From DATJPD01 sp036394195 (lineage in GTDB: Bacteria; Pseudomonadota; Alphaproteobacteria; CACIAM-22H2): a stretch of DNA of 10,387 nt. A program made the position numbers and the translations under genes. The stretch is from positions 1 to 10,387 of the forward strand of contig DASWFO010000338.1 of assembly GCA_036394195.1 (NCBI GenBank), in the 5' to 3' direction. Below the pieces are notes generated by a model. The model saw nothing but the letters and a program-made list of their open reading frames with translations. It did not search any database and had not been told where the DNA came from. Positions 1 to 7,178 of the stretch are shown in pieces (the stretch's first letter is position 1; each line of letters begins with the position of its first letter).

Positions 1-1
1 C

Positions 2-502
2 GCCGTCCAGGGCGCCCGTCTGGCCGGTGCCAAGCAGGTCATCGCCATCGATCCGAGCCGCGACAAGCGCGAGCTCGCCGGCCGGCTCGGCGCCACGCAC
101 GGCATCGACCCGCAAGCGGAGGATGCCGCCGCGGCGATCAAGCGGCTGACCGCTGAGCGCGGCGCCGACGTGATGATCGAGGCCGCGGGCAACGACGCGG
201 CGTTCCGGCTCTCGGTCGAAGGGGTACGCCCCGGCGGCCAGGTCGTGTGGCTCGGCAAGGTCAACGTCAACCGCGACGTCGCATTCCGCTGGGGCTCGCT
301 GATGGGTGAGAAGCGGATCATCCGCTCCAGCTACGGCGGGGCGCGGCCGGCGCGAGATTTTCCGAAGCTGGCCGAGATGTATCTCGACGGCCGGCTGCAG
401 CTCGATCCTTATATCAGCCGGCGGATCGCGCTCGACGAGATCAACAACGGCTTCACGGCATTGAAGCGCGGCGAGGTCATCCGCAGCGTGGTAACGTTCT
501 AA
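2..502 (+). CDS. Zinc-type alcohol dehydrogenase (MDR family), C-terminal part, 5' end outside the window
   Basis: The frame is open from the window edge and ends with TAA at 500-502; 166 residues are visible. They begin with AVQGARLAGAKQVIAID, which matches the stretch just after the Rossmann glycine motif in class III-like alcohol dehydrogenases (established family pattern). The Asp at bases 50-52 sits at the end of the second Rossmann strand and points to NAD rather than NADP. The rest follows the MDR plan: a GADVMIEAAGN segment, a GGQVVWLGK strand, then a C-terminal part ending ALDEINNGFTALKRGEVIRSVV, typical of zinc-dependent alcohol or formaldehyde dehydrogenases. The catalytic zinc ligands lie in the missing N-terminal half, so activity and substrate cannot be checked. 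The expected reaction is NAD-linked oxidation of an alcohol in the cytoplasm. The gene converges on the histidine kinase gene with only 11 bases between stop codons and no visible terminator. Confidence 0.9.
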   Translation, partial: AVQGARLAGAKQVIAIDPSRDKRELAGRLGATHGIDPQAEDAAAAIKRLTAERGADVMIEAAGNDAAFRLSVEGVRPGGQVVWLGKVNVNRDVAFRWGSLMGEKRIIRSSYGGARPARDFPKLAEMYLDGRLQLDPYISRRIALDEINNGFTALKRGEVIRSVVTF

Positions 503-513
503 TCCAGGCGCCC

Positions 514-2835
514 TCAGGCACCCGCTCGCCTTATGCTGGTCGTCTCCACGCGACCGGCCATCCGTTCGAAGTCGCCTTCGGCGACAGCGGCATCGACGGC
601 GGCCAGAAATTTCTTCATATCGACCGGCTTGGTCAGATACCGGAAGAAGCCCGCGGCATTCCCGCGTTCGACATCGCGCGGCAGCACGCCGGCGCTGAGC
701 GCCAACACGGGCGTGGCGGCAAGATCAGGGATCCGCTTTAGCTGCTCCAGCACGGCATAGCCGCTGACATCCGGCAAATTGATGTCGAGGATGATGACAT
801 CCGGACAGTGCTGCGTGGCGAGGGCGATACCCGCCGCCCCGTCGGTGGCCTCGAACAGCGTGACGTCATCGAGCGTCGCCAGGATATTGCGGACGAGTGC
901 GAGGTTGGCGGGGTTGTCCTCGACATAGAGAACTGAAAACCCGGAACGATGCGGCTGGTCGGGCGCCGGTGCCGCGGCAACGATCTCCGCTTCGGCGACT
1001 GCTCCCCGATGGACCGGCACATCCACCCAGAAGCTGCTGCCTTTGCCGGGCGTGCTGGAGAACCCGATGGTCCCGCCCATGAGTTCGATGAGGCGCCGGC
1101 TGAGCGCCAGCCCGACCCCGGTCCCTTCGATGGCGCGATGCTCGGCGCCAAGCCGGCTGAACGGCCGGAAAAGCTCCGCCTGTCGTTCGGGCGGGATGCC
1201 GACCCCCGTATCCGTGACAGCGATCCGGACCCCGTCGTCACCAAGCCGTTCGTACGAAATCCGAACCGTTCCGCGCGGCCGGTTGTACTTGATCGCGTTT
1301 GAGCCGAGGTTGATCAGGACCTGCGCCAGCCGGACCCGGTCCGTCTGGACGGCCGGCATATCGAGCCCGAAATCCTGCGGGACGAGCTCGATCTCCTGCT
1401 TGGCGGCGGCTTGCTCGAGCGTCGCGACGACGGATTTCATCAGCGGGACGAGGTCGACTCGTTCCACCGATACCGACAGCTTGCCGGCCTCGATCTTGCT
1501 GAGGTCGAGAATGTCGTTGATGAGCTCGAGCAGGTGATTGCCGCTGAACAGGATCTCGCCAACGAACTCCTTCTGCTTCGCCGTCAGGGGGCCGAAATGC
1601 AACCCGTCCAGGAGCTGCGCAAATCCGATGGTGCCGTTCAGAGGTGTTCGCAGCTCATGGCTCATCAGGGCGAGGAATTCGGATTTGGCGCGATTGGCAT
1701 CATCGGCCGCCTGCTTCTCAGCGAGCATGCGGCGTTCGCTCTGCTCGGCGTTGTCGCGTTCCTTCGCGCGCGCCTCGATCAGTTGGCCGGCTTTCGACAG
1801 CGCTCTGCCGAGCTCCTGCACCTCGGTGATCTCGATCGGCGGGATCTCGACCTTTGCCCCCGATCCGAGTGCTAGCGCCGGCGCCGCCAGGGCGTGCAGC
1901 GAACGCGTCACCCGCGCGGCGATCAGTTTCGCCAGCACCACACCGGCGAGCAACAACAGGAGGGCCAGCGCCACGTCGACCGTCAAAGCGTGCCGCAGAC
2001 TTGTCGTCACGATGCTCGTGGGGACCGCGAACGCGATCATCCATCCGGTCCGTGGCGAGCGGCTGAACGCTGCCAAGGTGGACACGCCCTCTTGTGTTGT
2101 CAGTTCGTACGTGCCTTCGTCGGCCATCGATGCGTGCCGCAGGAACTCCGCGCTCGCTTTCTCGCCGACAAACCGGTCGGGATCTTCGGTGCGGGCACCG
2201 ATGGTCCCGGAGCGGTCGAGAATCGATGCGACCCAGCCGGCCGGGATCTTCTGGCGCCGCAGCACCTGGGCGAGGCGGTCCGAAAAGAGCCCCATGCCCA
2301 CGAGGTAGGTGACCTTGCCGTCGACGAAGACGGGCACCGACGTGCCGAGGACCATCTTCCCGGTCACGGGACCTCGGAACAGGTCCGAGACCACCGGCTT
2401 GCCGGTCTCGAGCGCGCGGTCGATCATCGTGAGGTCGGTTTCGCGCGGGAGCTTCGCGCCGTAGGGTTTGACGGTGTTGAGGACCTGCTGTCCCGACGGG
2501 TCGTGAACGACGATGTTGCTGCCCACCTGCGTCGGCAACAGCGCCTGCGCCTCGTCGTAAAAGGCACGCAAATCGCCGGCGGCGAGACTGCGGGAGGCCG
2601 CGAGGACCTGGATGGTCGACTGGACGCCGGAGAGATCGGCGTCCACCGCCTGCATGAGTGCGCGCGCCGTGTCGATCATGGCGCGTTCCACGCTCGCCCG
2701 TTCGCGCTGATAAGACTCGACGATCAGGATGCCGGCAACGAGGGCCGCCGGCAGGATGCAGCCGATGACCAGCCAACTCAGCCAGGATTGCATGCTCCGG
2801 CTGCGCCGGCCGATGGGAAGCAGCCGGGACGGCAT
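514..2835 (-). CDS. Membrane-bound hybrid sensor histidine kinase (Cache - HAMP - HisKA - HATPase - receiver)
   Basis: A 773-residue two-component sensor, numbered from the ATG at 2835. In order: transmembrane segment 21-41; extracytoplasmic Cache-like sensor about 45-280, closing with TGWMIAFAVP, usual for the end of dCache domains; second transmembrane segment 285-307; HAMP-like linker about 305-358; coiled coil about 350-390; HisKA with SHELRTPLNG and phosphorylatable His393; HATPase with N box ending at Asn513, DTGVGIPP at 542-549 and GTGVGLAL at 571-578; and a C-terminal receiver about 634-752 with acidic Asp640, phospho-acceptor Asp684 in ILDINLPDVSG, Ser714 and Lys736. All catalytic residues are present, so kinase and phosphorelay activity is expected. 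The Cache domain suggests sensing of a small periplasmic molecule; the ligand is unknown. No output domain or partner regulator is visible nearby. The frame also extends to a TTG at 2853, and an ATG at 2793 is possible; 2835 was chosen because it is an ATG with GAAGG 11 bases upstream. Confidence 0.93.
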   Translation of the reverse strand: MPSRLLPIGRRSRSMQSWLSWLVIGCILPAALVAGILIVESYQRERASVERAMIDTARALMQAVDADLSGVQSTIQVLAASRSLAAGDLRAFYDEAQALLPTQVGSNIVVHDPSGQQVLNTVKPYGAKLPRETDLTMIDRALETGKPVVSDLFRGPVTGKMVLGTSVPVFVDGKVTYLVGMGLFSDRLAQVLRRQKIPAGWVASILDRSGTIGARTEDPDRFVGEKASAEFLRHASMADEGTYELTTQEGVSTLAAFSRSPRTGWMIAFAVPTSIVTTSLRHALTVDVALALLLLLAGVVLAKLIAARVTRSLHALAAPALALGSGAKVEIPPIEITEVQELGRALSKAGQLIEARAKERDNAEQSERRMLAEKQAADDANRAKSEFLALMSHELRTPLNGTIGFAQLLDGLHFGPLTAKQKEFVGEILFSGNHLLELINDILDLSKIEAGKLSVSVERVDLVPLMKSVVATLEQAAAKQEIELVPQDFGLDMPAVQTDRVRLAQVLINLGSNAIKYNRPRGTVRISYERLGDDGVRIAVTDTGVGIPPERQAELFRPFSRLGAEHRAIEGTGVGLALSRRLIELMGGTIGFSSTPGKGSSFWVDVPVHRGAVAEAEIVAAAPAPDQPHRSGFSVLYVEDNPANLALVRNILATLDDVTLFEATDGAAGIALATQHCPDVIILDINLPDVSGYAVLEQLKRIPDLAATPVLALSAGVLPRDVERGNAAGFFRYLTKPVDMKKFLAAVDAAVAEGDFERMAGRVETTSIRRAGA

Positions 2836-3037
2836 CAGACGCCCGGCCTTCAAGGCCCTGGCCTCGCCGGCCCCTGATCTGGCGATCCAAAAAATGTATT
2901 CGGCAACACAGCCCCCGCAAGCCCGATCTTCAGACCGGTAGGGCTAAAGTAGAATGATGAATATTTGTTAAATCGAGGCTGGTCTCAGCTTTTAACGCAA
3001 TATTGCCCAGGTCCGACCGGCGGGGATGCGCGCTGCC
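2836..3037 (-). promoter_or_regulatory. Intergenic leader of the histidine kinase gene, with an AT-rich patch
   Basis: About 200 bases separate the EAL-like gene from the kinase gene, both on the minus strand. The segment 2941-3003 is clearly more AT-rich than the rest of the window and contains TTTAAC and AATATT-type words, so it is the likely promoter region for the kinase. I could not find a convincing -35/-10 pair. A short stem (GCTG, loop, CAGC) at about 2978-2990 is too weak to call a terminator. No small ORF or RNA gene is evident. Confidence 0.3.
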
Positions 3038-4345
3038 CTAGTCGTCCATCATCATGGCGGTCTTGATCGCCTCGGTGATGCGGATGCCCTTGCGAAGCAC
3101 CGTGTCCACCGCCTGGCCCTGCACCATGTCGATGCCGTGATTGTGAGCATACATCAGCCCGGTCACGGTGCCGCAGCGGGCGAGGATGAACTTGCAGCGG
3201 CCGTTCCGCGCGGTCTCGACCTTCTCCAGAAAGGCCCGCTCATGCTCGCCCTCGAGCGTCATGAGGTCGTTGGACCAGAACACCTTGGCGTAGTCGCAGC
3301 CGAGCGATTCGAGATCGAACTGGGTGATCCAGAATTCGTTCAGCCCGTCGATGCAGATCCGGTATTCGCGCTGGGCCGCGAGATCGAGCAGCTGGCGATA
3401 GAGCTGCAAGTTCTCCATCAGGTCGCCCTTGTTGATCTCGAGGACCACCTTGCCGCGGAAAGCGGCCGGCAGGCGCTCGTCGAATTTCTGGAATGCCGGG
3501 CTCAGCACGGTCGATAGGTTGATGTTGATGCCGATGCTCTCGTTGCCCATGAACTCGAGGCCGTGATTGAGGCTGCGCAGCAGGCTCTGATCGAGGCTGG
3601 ACGTGAAATAATTGAACAGCCACTTGTTGGCCGAGAGATCGAAGTCCGGGCTCAGCCGGTCCTGCAGGCCCTTGATCGTGATGTAGAGCTCGAAATACTC
3701 CTTGTTCTTGTCGCTGTCGTCGCGGATGTTGACGATCGCCTGGTTGAACAGGAACGGCGACAGGTCGAACATCCGGAGCGCCTTGTCGATCTTGCCCAGT
3801 TCTTCCGGGCCGATCGCAGGCTTGGCTTCGACGCCGGGAGTCAGCGCGCCCGCCACGCCTTCCGCCTTGGTGATCGATTCCAGCCAGCGGATGACGTGGA
3901 CGAAGTTCATCGACAGCTCGAGGATCGACCAGACTGTGGTCTCCTTGTAGGGGTTGGCCCCCTTCATCTTCGTTTTGGCGAGGAGCTGCGCCTCGATCTT
4001 CTTGCACACGTCCTCGACGGCGGAGAACTTCAGCCCCTTGTAGAGCATGATGATGTCGCCGTTCGACATGTTGAACATCTGCAAATGGGCGGCGTTGGCG
4101 CTGACCTCGCCCAGCATGCGATTGATCACCGCGGTGTCGCTGAGCTCGGTGTTGTCGAGCAGGCTCAGATGCAGATGGACCAGGCGCAGGCCCTGCATCT
4201 CCTTGGTCGCCGACTGCAGCAGAGTCATGAGCTTGGGGTCGTCGAATTCCTGCTCGCGCGGCAACGCGGCGGCGTTGCGCGTCCCTGGAGTCACGCGGAT
4301 GTGATCACGCAACGGCCGTTGCTGCTGCGGTGTCGGTCGGTTCAT
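3038..4345 (-). CDS. Degenerate GGDEF/EAL-like signalling protein, probably catalytically inactive
   Basis: A 435-residue soluble protein without signal peptide or membrane segment. Residues about 50-125 resemble a remnant GGDEF fold (LRLVHLHLSLLD, then MFNMSNGDIIMLYKG where a GGDEF signature would sit). Residues about 215-430 follow the EAL domain plan: FELYITIKG where EALLRW is expected, ININLS (conserved Asn276), VVLEINK for ELEITE (Glu303 kept, next acidic residue now Lys306), CIDGLNEF for the DDFGTGY motif (Asp333 kept, second Asp now Gly334), AKVFW for VKID (Lys354 kept, Asp now Phe356), LARCGT for AEGVET (Glu now Arg390) and QGQAV for QGY. Several ligands for the two catalytic metals of EAL phosphodiesterases are therefore gone, so hydrolysis of cyclic-di-GMP is unlikely. 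A role as binding or scaffold protein is inference. The start is well supported: GGGGA lies six bases before the ATG. The hybrid kinase gene follows 202 bases downstream on the same strand. Confidence 0.8.
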   Translation of the reverse strand: MNRPTPQQQRPLRDHIRVTPGTRNAAALPREQEFDDPKLMTLLQSATKEMQGLRLVHLHLSLLDNTELSDTAVINRMLGEVSANAAHLQMFNMSNGDIIMLYKGLKFSAVEDVCKKIEAQLLAKTKMKGANPYKETTVWSILELSMNFVHVIRWLESITKAEGVAGALTPGVEAKPAIGPEELGKIDKALRMFDLSPFLFNQAIVNIRDDSDKNKEYFELYITIKGLQDRLSPDFDLSANKWLFNYFTSSLDQSLLRSLNHGLEFMGNESIGININLSTVLSPAFQKFDERLPAAFRGKVVLEINKGDLMENLQLYRQLLDLAAQREYRICIDGLNEFWITQFDLESLGCDYAKVFWSNDLMTLEGEHERAFLEKVETARNGRCKFILARCGTVTGLMYAHNHGIDMVQGQAVDTVLRKGIRITEAIKTAMMMDD

Positions 4346-4477
4346 CGGATTCCCCTACGCCCCCGGATACCCGAGTGTGCGGTGCAGTGTACAACTTTCG
4401 CCGCCGACAGGGCCAGCCGCGTCGACCGCAAACATGCGGCGTTAATCAATTTTTGTAATGGAGATACGCCGCGGGCG
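4346..4477 (-). promoter_or_regulatory. Intergenic region upstream of the EAL-like gene
   Basis: This 132-base gap between the dienelactone hydrolase gene and the EAL-like gene, both leftward, should hold the promoter of the EAL-like gene. It contains an AT-rich island at about 4441-4458, next to a small perfect hairpin (CCGCA, loop of four, TGCGG, at about 4423-4436). The hairpin could end transcription of the hydrolase gene, but on the minus strand no T-run follows it. No clear sigma70 promoter was found. Confidence 0.25.
4350..4356 (-). promoter_or_regulatory. Ribosome binding site of the EAL-like gene
   Basis: On the minus strand the sequence TAGGGGAATCCGATG places a GGGGA Shine-Dalgarno-like block six bases before the ATG at 4345, which fixes this start. 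Confidence 0.6.
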
Positions 4478-5404
4478 CTAAGGCAGGGCCTTGAGATGAC
4501 GGGCAAAAAAGGCGGCGACCTGCTTTTTCGCGTCGGCCCAGGCCGACGCATCGCCACCCGTCGTGGCGCCGTGCCCGGAGGGGCTGCTGGCGTTGGTGCG
4601 CATCGGGTCGTAGCGCATTCCCGCGAAGCTATCGAAGGAGTGGAATGCCCCCGGATAGACCTTGATGGCCATGTCGTAGCCATTCTGAAGGCTGGTCTCG
4701 ACCAGTCGTTGGCAGGGGGCCGCCGGGGTCCAGTCGTCCTTCTCGCCGACCAGGATCAGGACCGGCGCGACCGGCTTGTACACCCCGGCATAGCTGACGA
4801 TCGCCCCGGTATTCCCGTTGGCCCGGGTGGTGGTCCAGGTCCCGTATTGGGCGGCACAAGAGGGGTACAGGGCGACCGCCGCGGCGAACCCGCCGCGCTT
4901 GGCCTGGACCAGCGGGTTGGTGGCGAGCACCGGCTCGTACATGGCCGCCAGCACCGTCCACCCGCCATGCGAGCCGCCTATCAGGCCGATATGCCGCCCG
5001 TCGATCTCCGGCCGGCCGCGCAGCCAGGCCAGGGCGCCGTACGCATCCGCCGCCCGAATATAGCCGTCGGCGACGCGCGAGCGCGCCGGCGGCTCGGTGC
5101 AGACGCCCGCCGGCAGGCCGCGCGGCGTGAAGCTGTCGGGCAGCAGCACCGCATAGCCCTGCGGGACGAGCTCCTCGGCCCATCGTGCCGGGGCATGGCT
5201 CGAATTGGGGCCGAGGCCGCTGCAGTCGTGGACGATGACGATGGCGGGAAACGGGCCGGCGCCGTCCGGCTCGATGATCGTGGCCGGGATCGTCTCCGTC
5301 GAGCCGACCGGCGAAAACGTCACCTTCGTTTCGACGGCCAACGCCGGACCGCAGGCGAGCAAGGCCAGGACGAGGGCGGAGGTGCGCATGACCGGCGGGA
5401 TCAT
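4478..5404 (-). CDS. Secreted dienelactone-hydrolase-family alpha/beta hydrolase
   Basis: A 308-residue protein numbered from the ATG at 5404. Residues 1-23 form a signal peptide (hydrophobic SALVLALLACGPALA, predicted cut after ALA), so the enzyme is probably periplasmic. The mature part has the alpha/beta-hydrolase plan: a strand and oxyanion-loop segment AIVIVHDCSGLG, nucleophile elbow GGSHGG with Ser145, acid in GEKDDWTP (Asp223 or Asp224) and His255 in YPGAFHSFD. Classic dienelactone hydrolase uses Cys as nucleophile; Ser is common in the wider family. It should hydrolyse an ester or lactone; the substrate is unknown. It starts about 50 bases after the stop of the ThDP enzyme gene on the same strand, so co-transcription is plausible. 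Alternative starts are a TTG at 5419 and an ATG at 5389, which gives a shorter signal peptide; none has a strong ribosome binding site. Confidence 0.87.
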   Translation of the reverse strand: MIPPVMRTSALVLALLACGPALAVETKVTFSPVGSTETIPATIIEPDGAGPFPAIVIVHDCSGLGPNSSHAPARWAEELVPQGYAVLLPDSFTPRGLPAGVCTEPPARSRVADGYIRAADAYGALAWLRGRPEIDGRHIGLIGGSHGGWTVLAAMYEPVLATNPLVQAKRGGFAAAVALYPSCAAQYGTWTTTRANGNTGAIVSYAGVYKPVAPVLILVGEKDDWTPAAPCQRLVETSLQNGYDMAIKVYPGAFHSFDSFAGMRYDPMRTNASSPSGHGATTGGDASAWADAKKQVAAFFARHLKALP

Positions 5405-5454
5405 AGACGGCGCGCTCAAGCCCTGTCGGTGATCCGCGTCACTCGCTTAAGCAG

Positions 5455-7056
5455 TCAGTCGTAAACCGTTTCGGTGTAGTGCGAGGCGTCGACGACCGCC
5501 TCGATCACCGTCGGACCCTCGGCGGCGAGCGCGCGGCTGAGTGCAGCCGCAAGCTCCGCCGGCGACGACGCACCCACCGCCGGGACGCCGAAATAATGCG
5601 TCGGCGGCGCCCGATAGGGCTCGGCCTGCAGCTCGGTCCCGTACAGAGCGTAGTTCCGCCGCTGCTGCTTGACCTTGATCAGCGCGAGCCAGCGGTCGTC
5701 GAGGACGACAATCGGCAGCACCAGCTTATGGCGCTTCGCGACCGCGACCTCGCCGCAGGTCATCTGGAAACAGCCGTCGCCGATCAGGCACACCACCGGG
5801 AGATCCGGACGCGCCAGCTTGGCCGCGATCGCCGCCGGCAGGCCGAAGCCCATCGACGACCAGCCGTTGGTGATCAGGAAGCTGCGCGGCCCGTGCGCCG
5901 GCCATTGGCTGGCGATCTGATGCGTATGCGCGCCGACGTCGAAGGCGAGCACGCCGTGGCGCGGCAGGATGTCCCGCACCACGTCGATGGCCTGGTGCGG
6001 GGCGAAGGCCGCGCTGCGCGGCCGCAAGCTGGCCTGGAAGCGCTCGCGGTGCTCGGCGAGTACGTGCACCGGCCACGCGGAGGCGCGCCGGCCGTCCGCC
6101 AGCGCCGCGATCGACATGTCCAAGTCGCCGATCACCTGGTGGGCAATCCGCACCGAGCCGTCGGTGTCGGCCGGCTCGATATCGACATGCAGGAGCGGCA
6201 CGTCCTTGATCCAGGCTTCGTACTCGACTTCGATCGTGTCGTAGCCGAGGCCGACGATCAGGTCGGCGCCGCGCAGGAACGTGCGCTGCACTTGGCGCCT
6301 GGCGCGCTCGATGCAGCCCAGCGCCAGCTCGTGGTCGTCGTCGATCAGGCCTTTGGCCATCGTCGTGGTGGCAAAGGGCAGGTTTTGACGCTCGACGAAC
6401 TGCCGCAGCAGCTCCGGCCGCCGCATCCGCATCGCCGAGGCGCCGATCACCGCGACCGGCCGCTTGGCGGCGGCGATCAGCCGTGCCGCCTCGCCCAGCG
6501 CCGCCGCGGAGGGAGCCGGCACCGGTGTCGGCGGCGGGATATCCGCCGGCGGCTCTTCGGCCGCCGCCAGCGCCACGTCTTCCGGCAGGTCGAGATGCAC
6601 CGGCCCCATCGGCTCGCTGAGCGCCAGATGCACGGCTTCGGCGACGGTCTCGGCGATCCGCCCCGGGCGCAGCTTCAGGCTCGCCTTGGTGATCGGCGCG
6701 AAAACCGCATGATGGTCGATATGCATCTGAACGCGCCGGCCGAGCTGCGCGGTCGGGATATTGCAGGTGACGGCGATCAGCGGCGAGCGGTCGAGATAGG
6801 CACTCCCCACCCCGGTGGTGAGGTTGGTGGCGCCCGGACCGTGTGTAGCGATGCACAGCCCGGGGCGTCCGGTCAGGCGTCCCGTCACGTCCGCGGCGAA
6901 CGCGGCGGAACCTTCATGCGCCGTGAGCACGAACTCGATGCCGCCGGCTCGCATCGCCTCGATCAGCGGAATGACATTGCCGCTGGGGATGCCGAAGCCG
7001 TGGGCAATGCCCGCCGATTTGAGCATCCGGACCAGCACATCCGCGTTCGTCGTCAC
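5455..7056 (-). CDS. Thiamine-diphosphate-dependent enzyme, acetolactate-synthase-like, substrate unknown
   Basis: A 533-residue cytoplasmic enzyme with the three-domain plan of the acetolactate synthase/decarboxylase superfamily. The N-terminal Pyr domain (about 1-165) has GIPSGNVIPLIEAM, catalytic Glu48 in TAHEGSAAFAAD (activates the ThDP ring) and THGPGATNLTTG. A central domain spans about 185-320. The C-terminal PP domain (about 350-530) has GWSSMGFGLPAAIAAK and the cofactor motif GDGCFQM (Gly426-Asp427-Gly428). The motif normally ends in Asn-Asn, but here has Asp453-Asp454. Length is slightly below the 550-590 usual for acetolactate synthase catalytic subunits, and no small regulatory subunit gene is nearby, which argues against a biosynthetic IlvB. 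A 2-oxoacid decarboxylase, a carboligase or another ThDP role fits equally well. The start is a GTG preceded by AAAAGGAT about ten bases upstream. It is transcribed divergently from the VOC gene across a 118-base region and probably leads an operon with the downstream hydrolase gene. Confidence 0.88.
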   Translation of the reverse strand: MTTNADVLVRMLKSAGIAHGFGIPSGNVIPLIEAMRAGGIEFVLTAHEGSAAFAADVTGRLTGRPGLCIATHGPGATNLTTGVGSAYLDRSPLIAVTCNIPTAQLGRRVQMHIDHHAVFAPITKASLKLRPGRIAETVAEAVHLALSEPMGPVHLDLPEDVALAAAEEPPADIPPPTPVPAPSAAALGEAARLIAAAKRPVAVIGASAMRMRRPELLRQFVERQNLPFATTTMAKGLIDDDHELALGCIERARRQVQRTFLRGADLIVGLGYDTIEVEYEAWIKDVPLLHVDIEPADTDGSVRIAHQVIGDLDMSIAALADGRRASAWPVHVLAEHRERFQASLRPRSAAFAPHQAIDVVRDILPRHGVLAFDVGAHTHQIASQWPAHGPRSFLITNGWSSMGFGLPAAIAAKLARPDLPVVCLIGDGCFQMTCGEVAVAKRHKLVLPIVVLDDRWLALIKVKQQRRNYALYGTELQAEPYRAPPTHYFGVPAVGASSPAELAAALSRALAAEGPTVIEAVVDASHYTETVYD

Positions 7057-7090
7057 CGCGAAAACATCCTTTTATCGAAACGGGTTGCCG

Positions 7091-7119
7091 ACAGTATGGG
7101 CAGGGCTTCGGGGTGTCAA
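7091..7119 (-). promoter_or_regulatory. Sigma70-like promoter for the ThDP enzyme gene
   Basis: On the minus strand a perfect TTGACA (plus coordinates 7114-7119) is followed after exactly 17 bases by TACTGT (7091-7096), giving 9 of 12 consensus matches. Transcription would start near 7084, about 28 bases before the GTG at 7056, with AAAAGGAT (about 7066-7073) as ribosome binding site. Seen in sequence; activity is inferred. Confidence 0.5.
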
Positions 7120-7142
7120 ACCAGCGCCGGTTCGTCTAAACT
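7113..7142 (+). promoter_or_regulatory. Possible sigma70-like promoter for the VOC-monooxygenase-Bug operon
   Basis: GTGTCA at 7113-7118 (four of six matches to TTGACA) and TAAACT at 7137-7142 (four of six to TATAAT) are separated by 18 bases and would start transcription near 7149, ahead of the VOC gene. The -35 word lies on top of the reverse complement of the leftward promoter's TTGACA. Weaker than its partner, but well placed. Confidence 0.35.
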
Positions 7143-7155
7143 GACCGGACGTTCA

Positions 7156-7178
7156 GGAACGGAGTGACGACCCTATGG
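7156..7178 (+). promoter_or_regulatory. Translation leader of the VOC gene, copy 1 of a repeated leader motif
   Basis: GGAACGGAGTGACGACCC ends two bases before the ATG at 7175. GGAG at 7161-7164, ten bases from the start, is the likely ribosome binding site. Nearly the same 18 bases precede the next gene at 7583-7600. Confidence 0.45.

Noticed and set aside
1718..2920. A 400-codon minus-strand frame overlapping the kinase
   Set aside because: It is a shifted frame of the kinase gene with Arg/Gly/Pro/Ala-rich translation; the kinase frame carries all the domain motifs.
2916..2945. Possible terminator hairpin (AGCCC...GGGCT) upstream of the kinase gene
   Set aside because: Only five continuous base pairs with a long loop and no following T-run on either strand.
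2941..3003. CtrA-type binding site (TTAA-N7-TTAA) in the AT-rich kinase leader
   Set aside because: TTAA words are present, but the spacing is about 19 bases instead of 7.
4423..4458. Hairpin CCGCA/TGCGG followed by a distant T-rich stretch on the plus strand
   Set aside because: No plus-strand gene ends here and the T-run is not next to the stem, so it does not work as an intrinsic terminator for any gene seen.
3563..5464. A 633-codon plus-strand open frame
   Set aside because: It runs antisense across two well-supported genes (EAL-like protein and dienelactone hydrolase) and the gap between them. The translation is rich in Arg, Val, His and Asp in the manner of antisense frames in high-GC DNA, with no recognisable domain.
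5479..7167. A 562-codon plus-strand open frame
   Set aside because: It is antisense to the ThDP enzyme gene over nearly its whole length, with low-complexity Arg/His/Gln-rich translation and no family resemblance.
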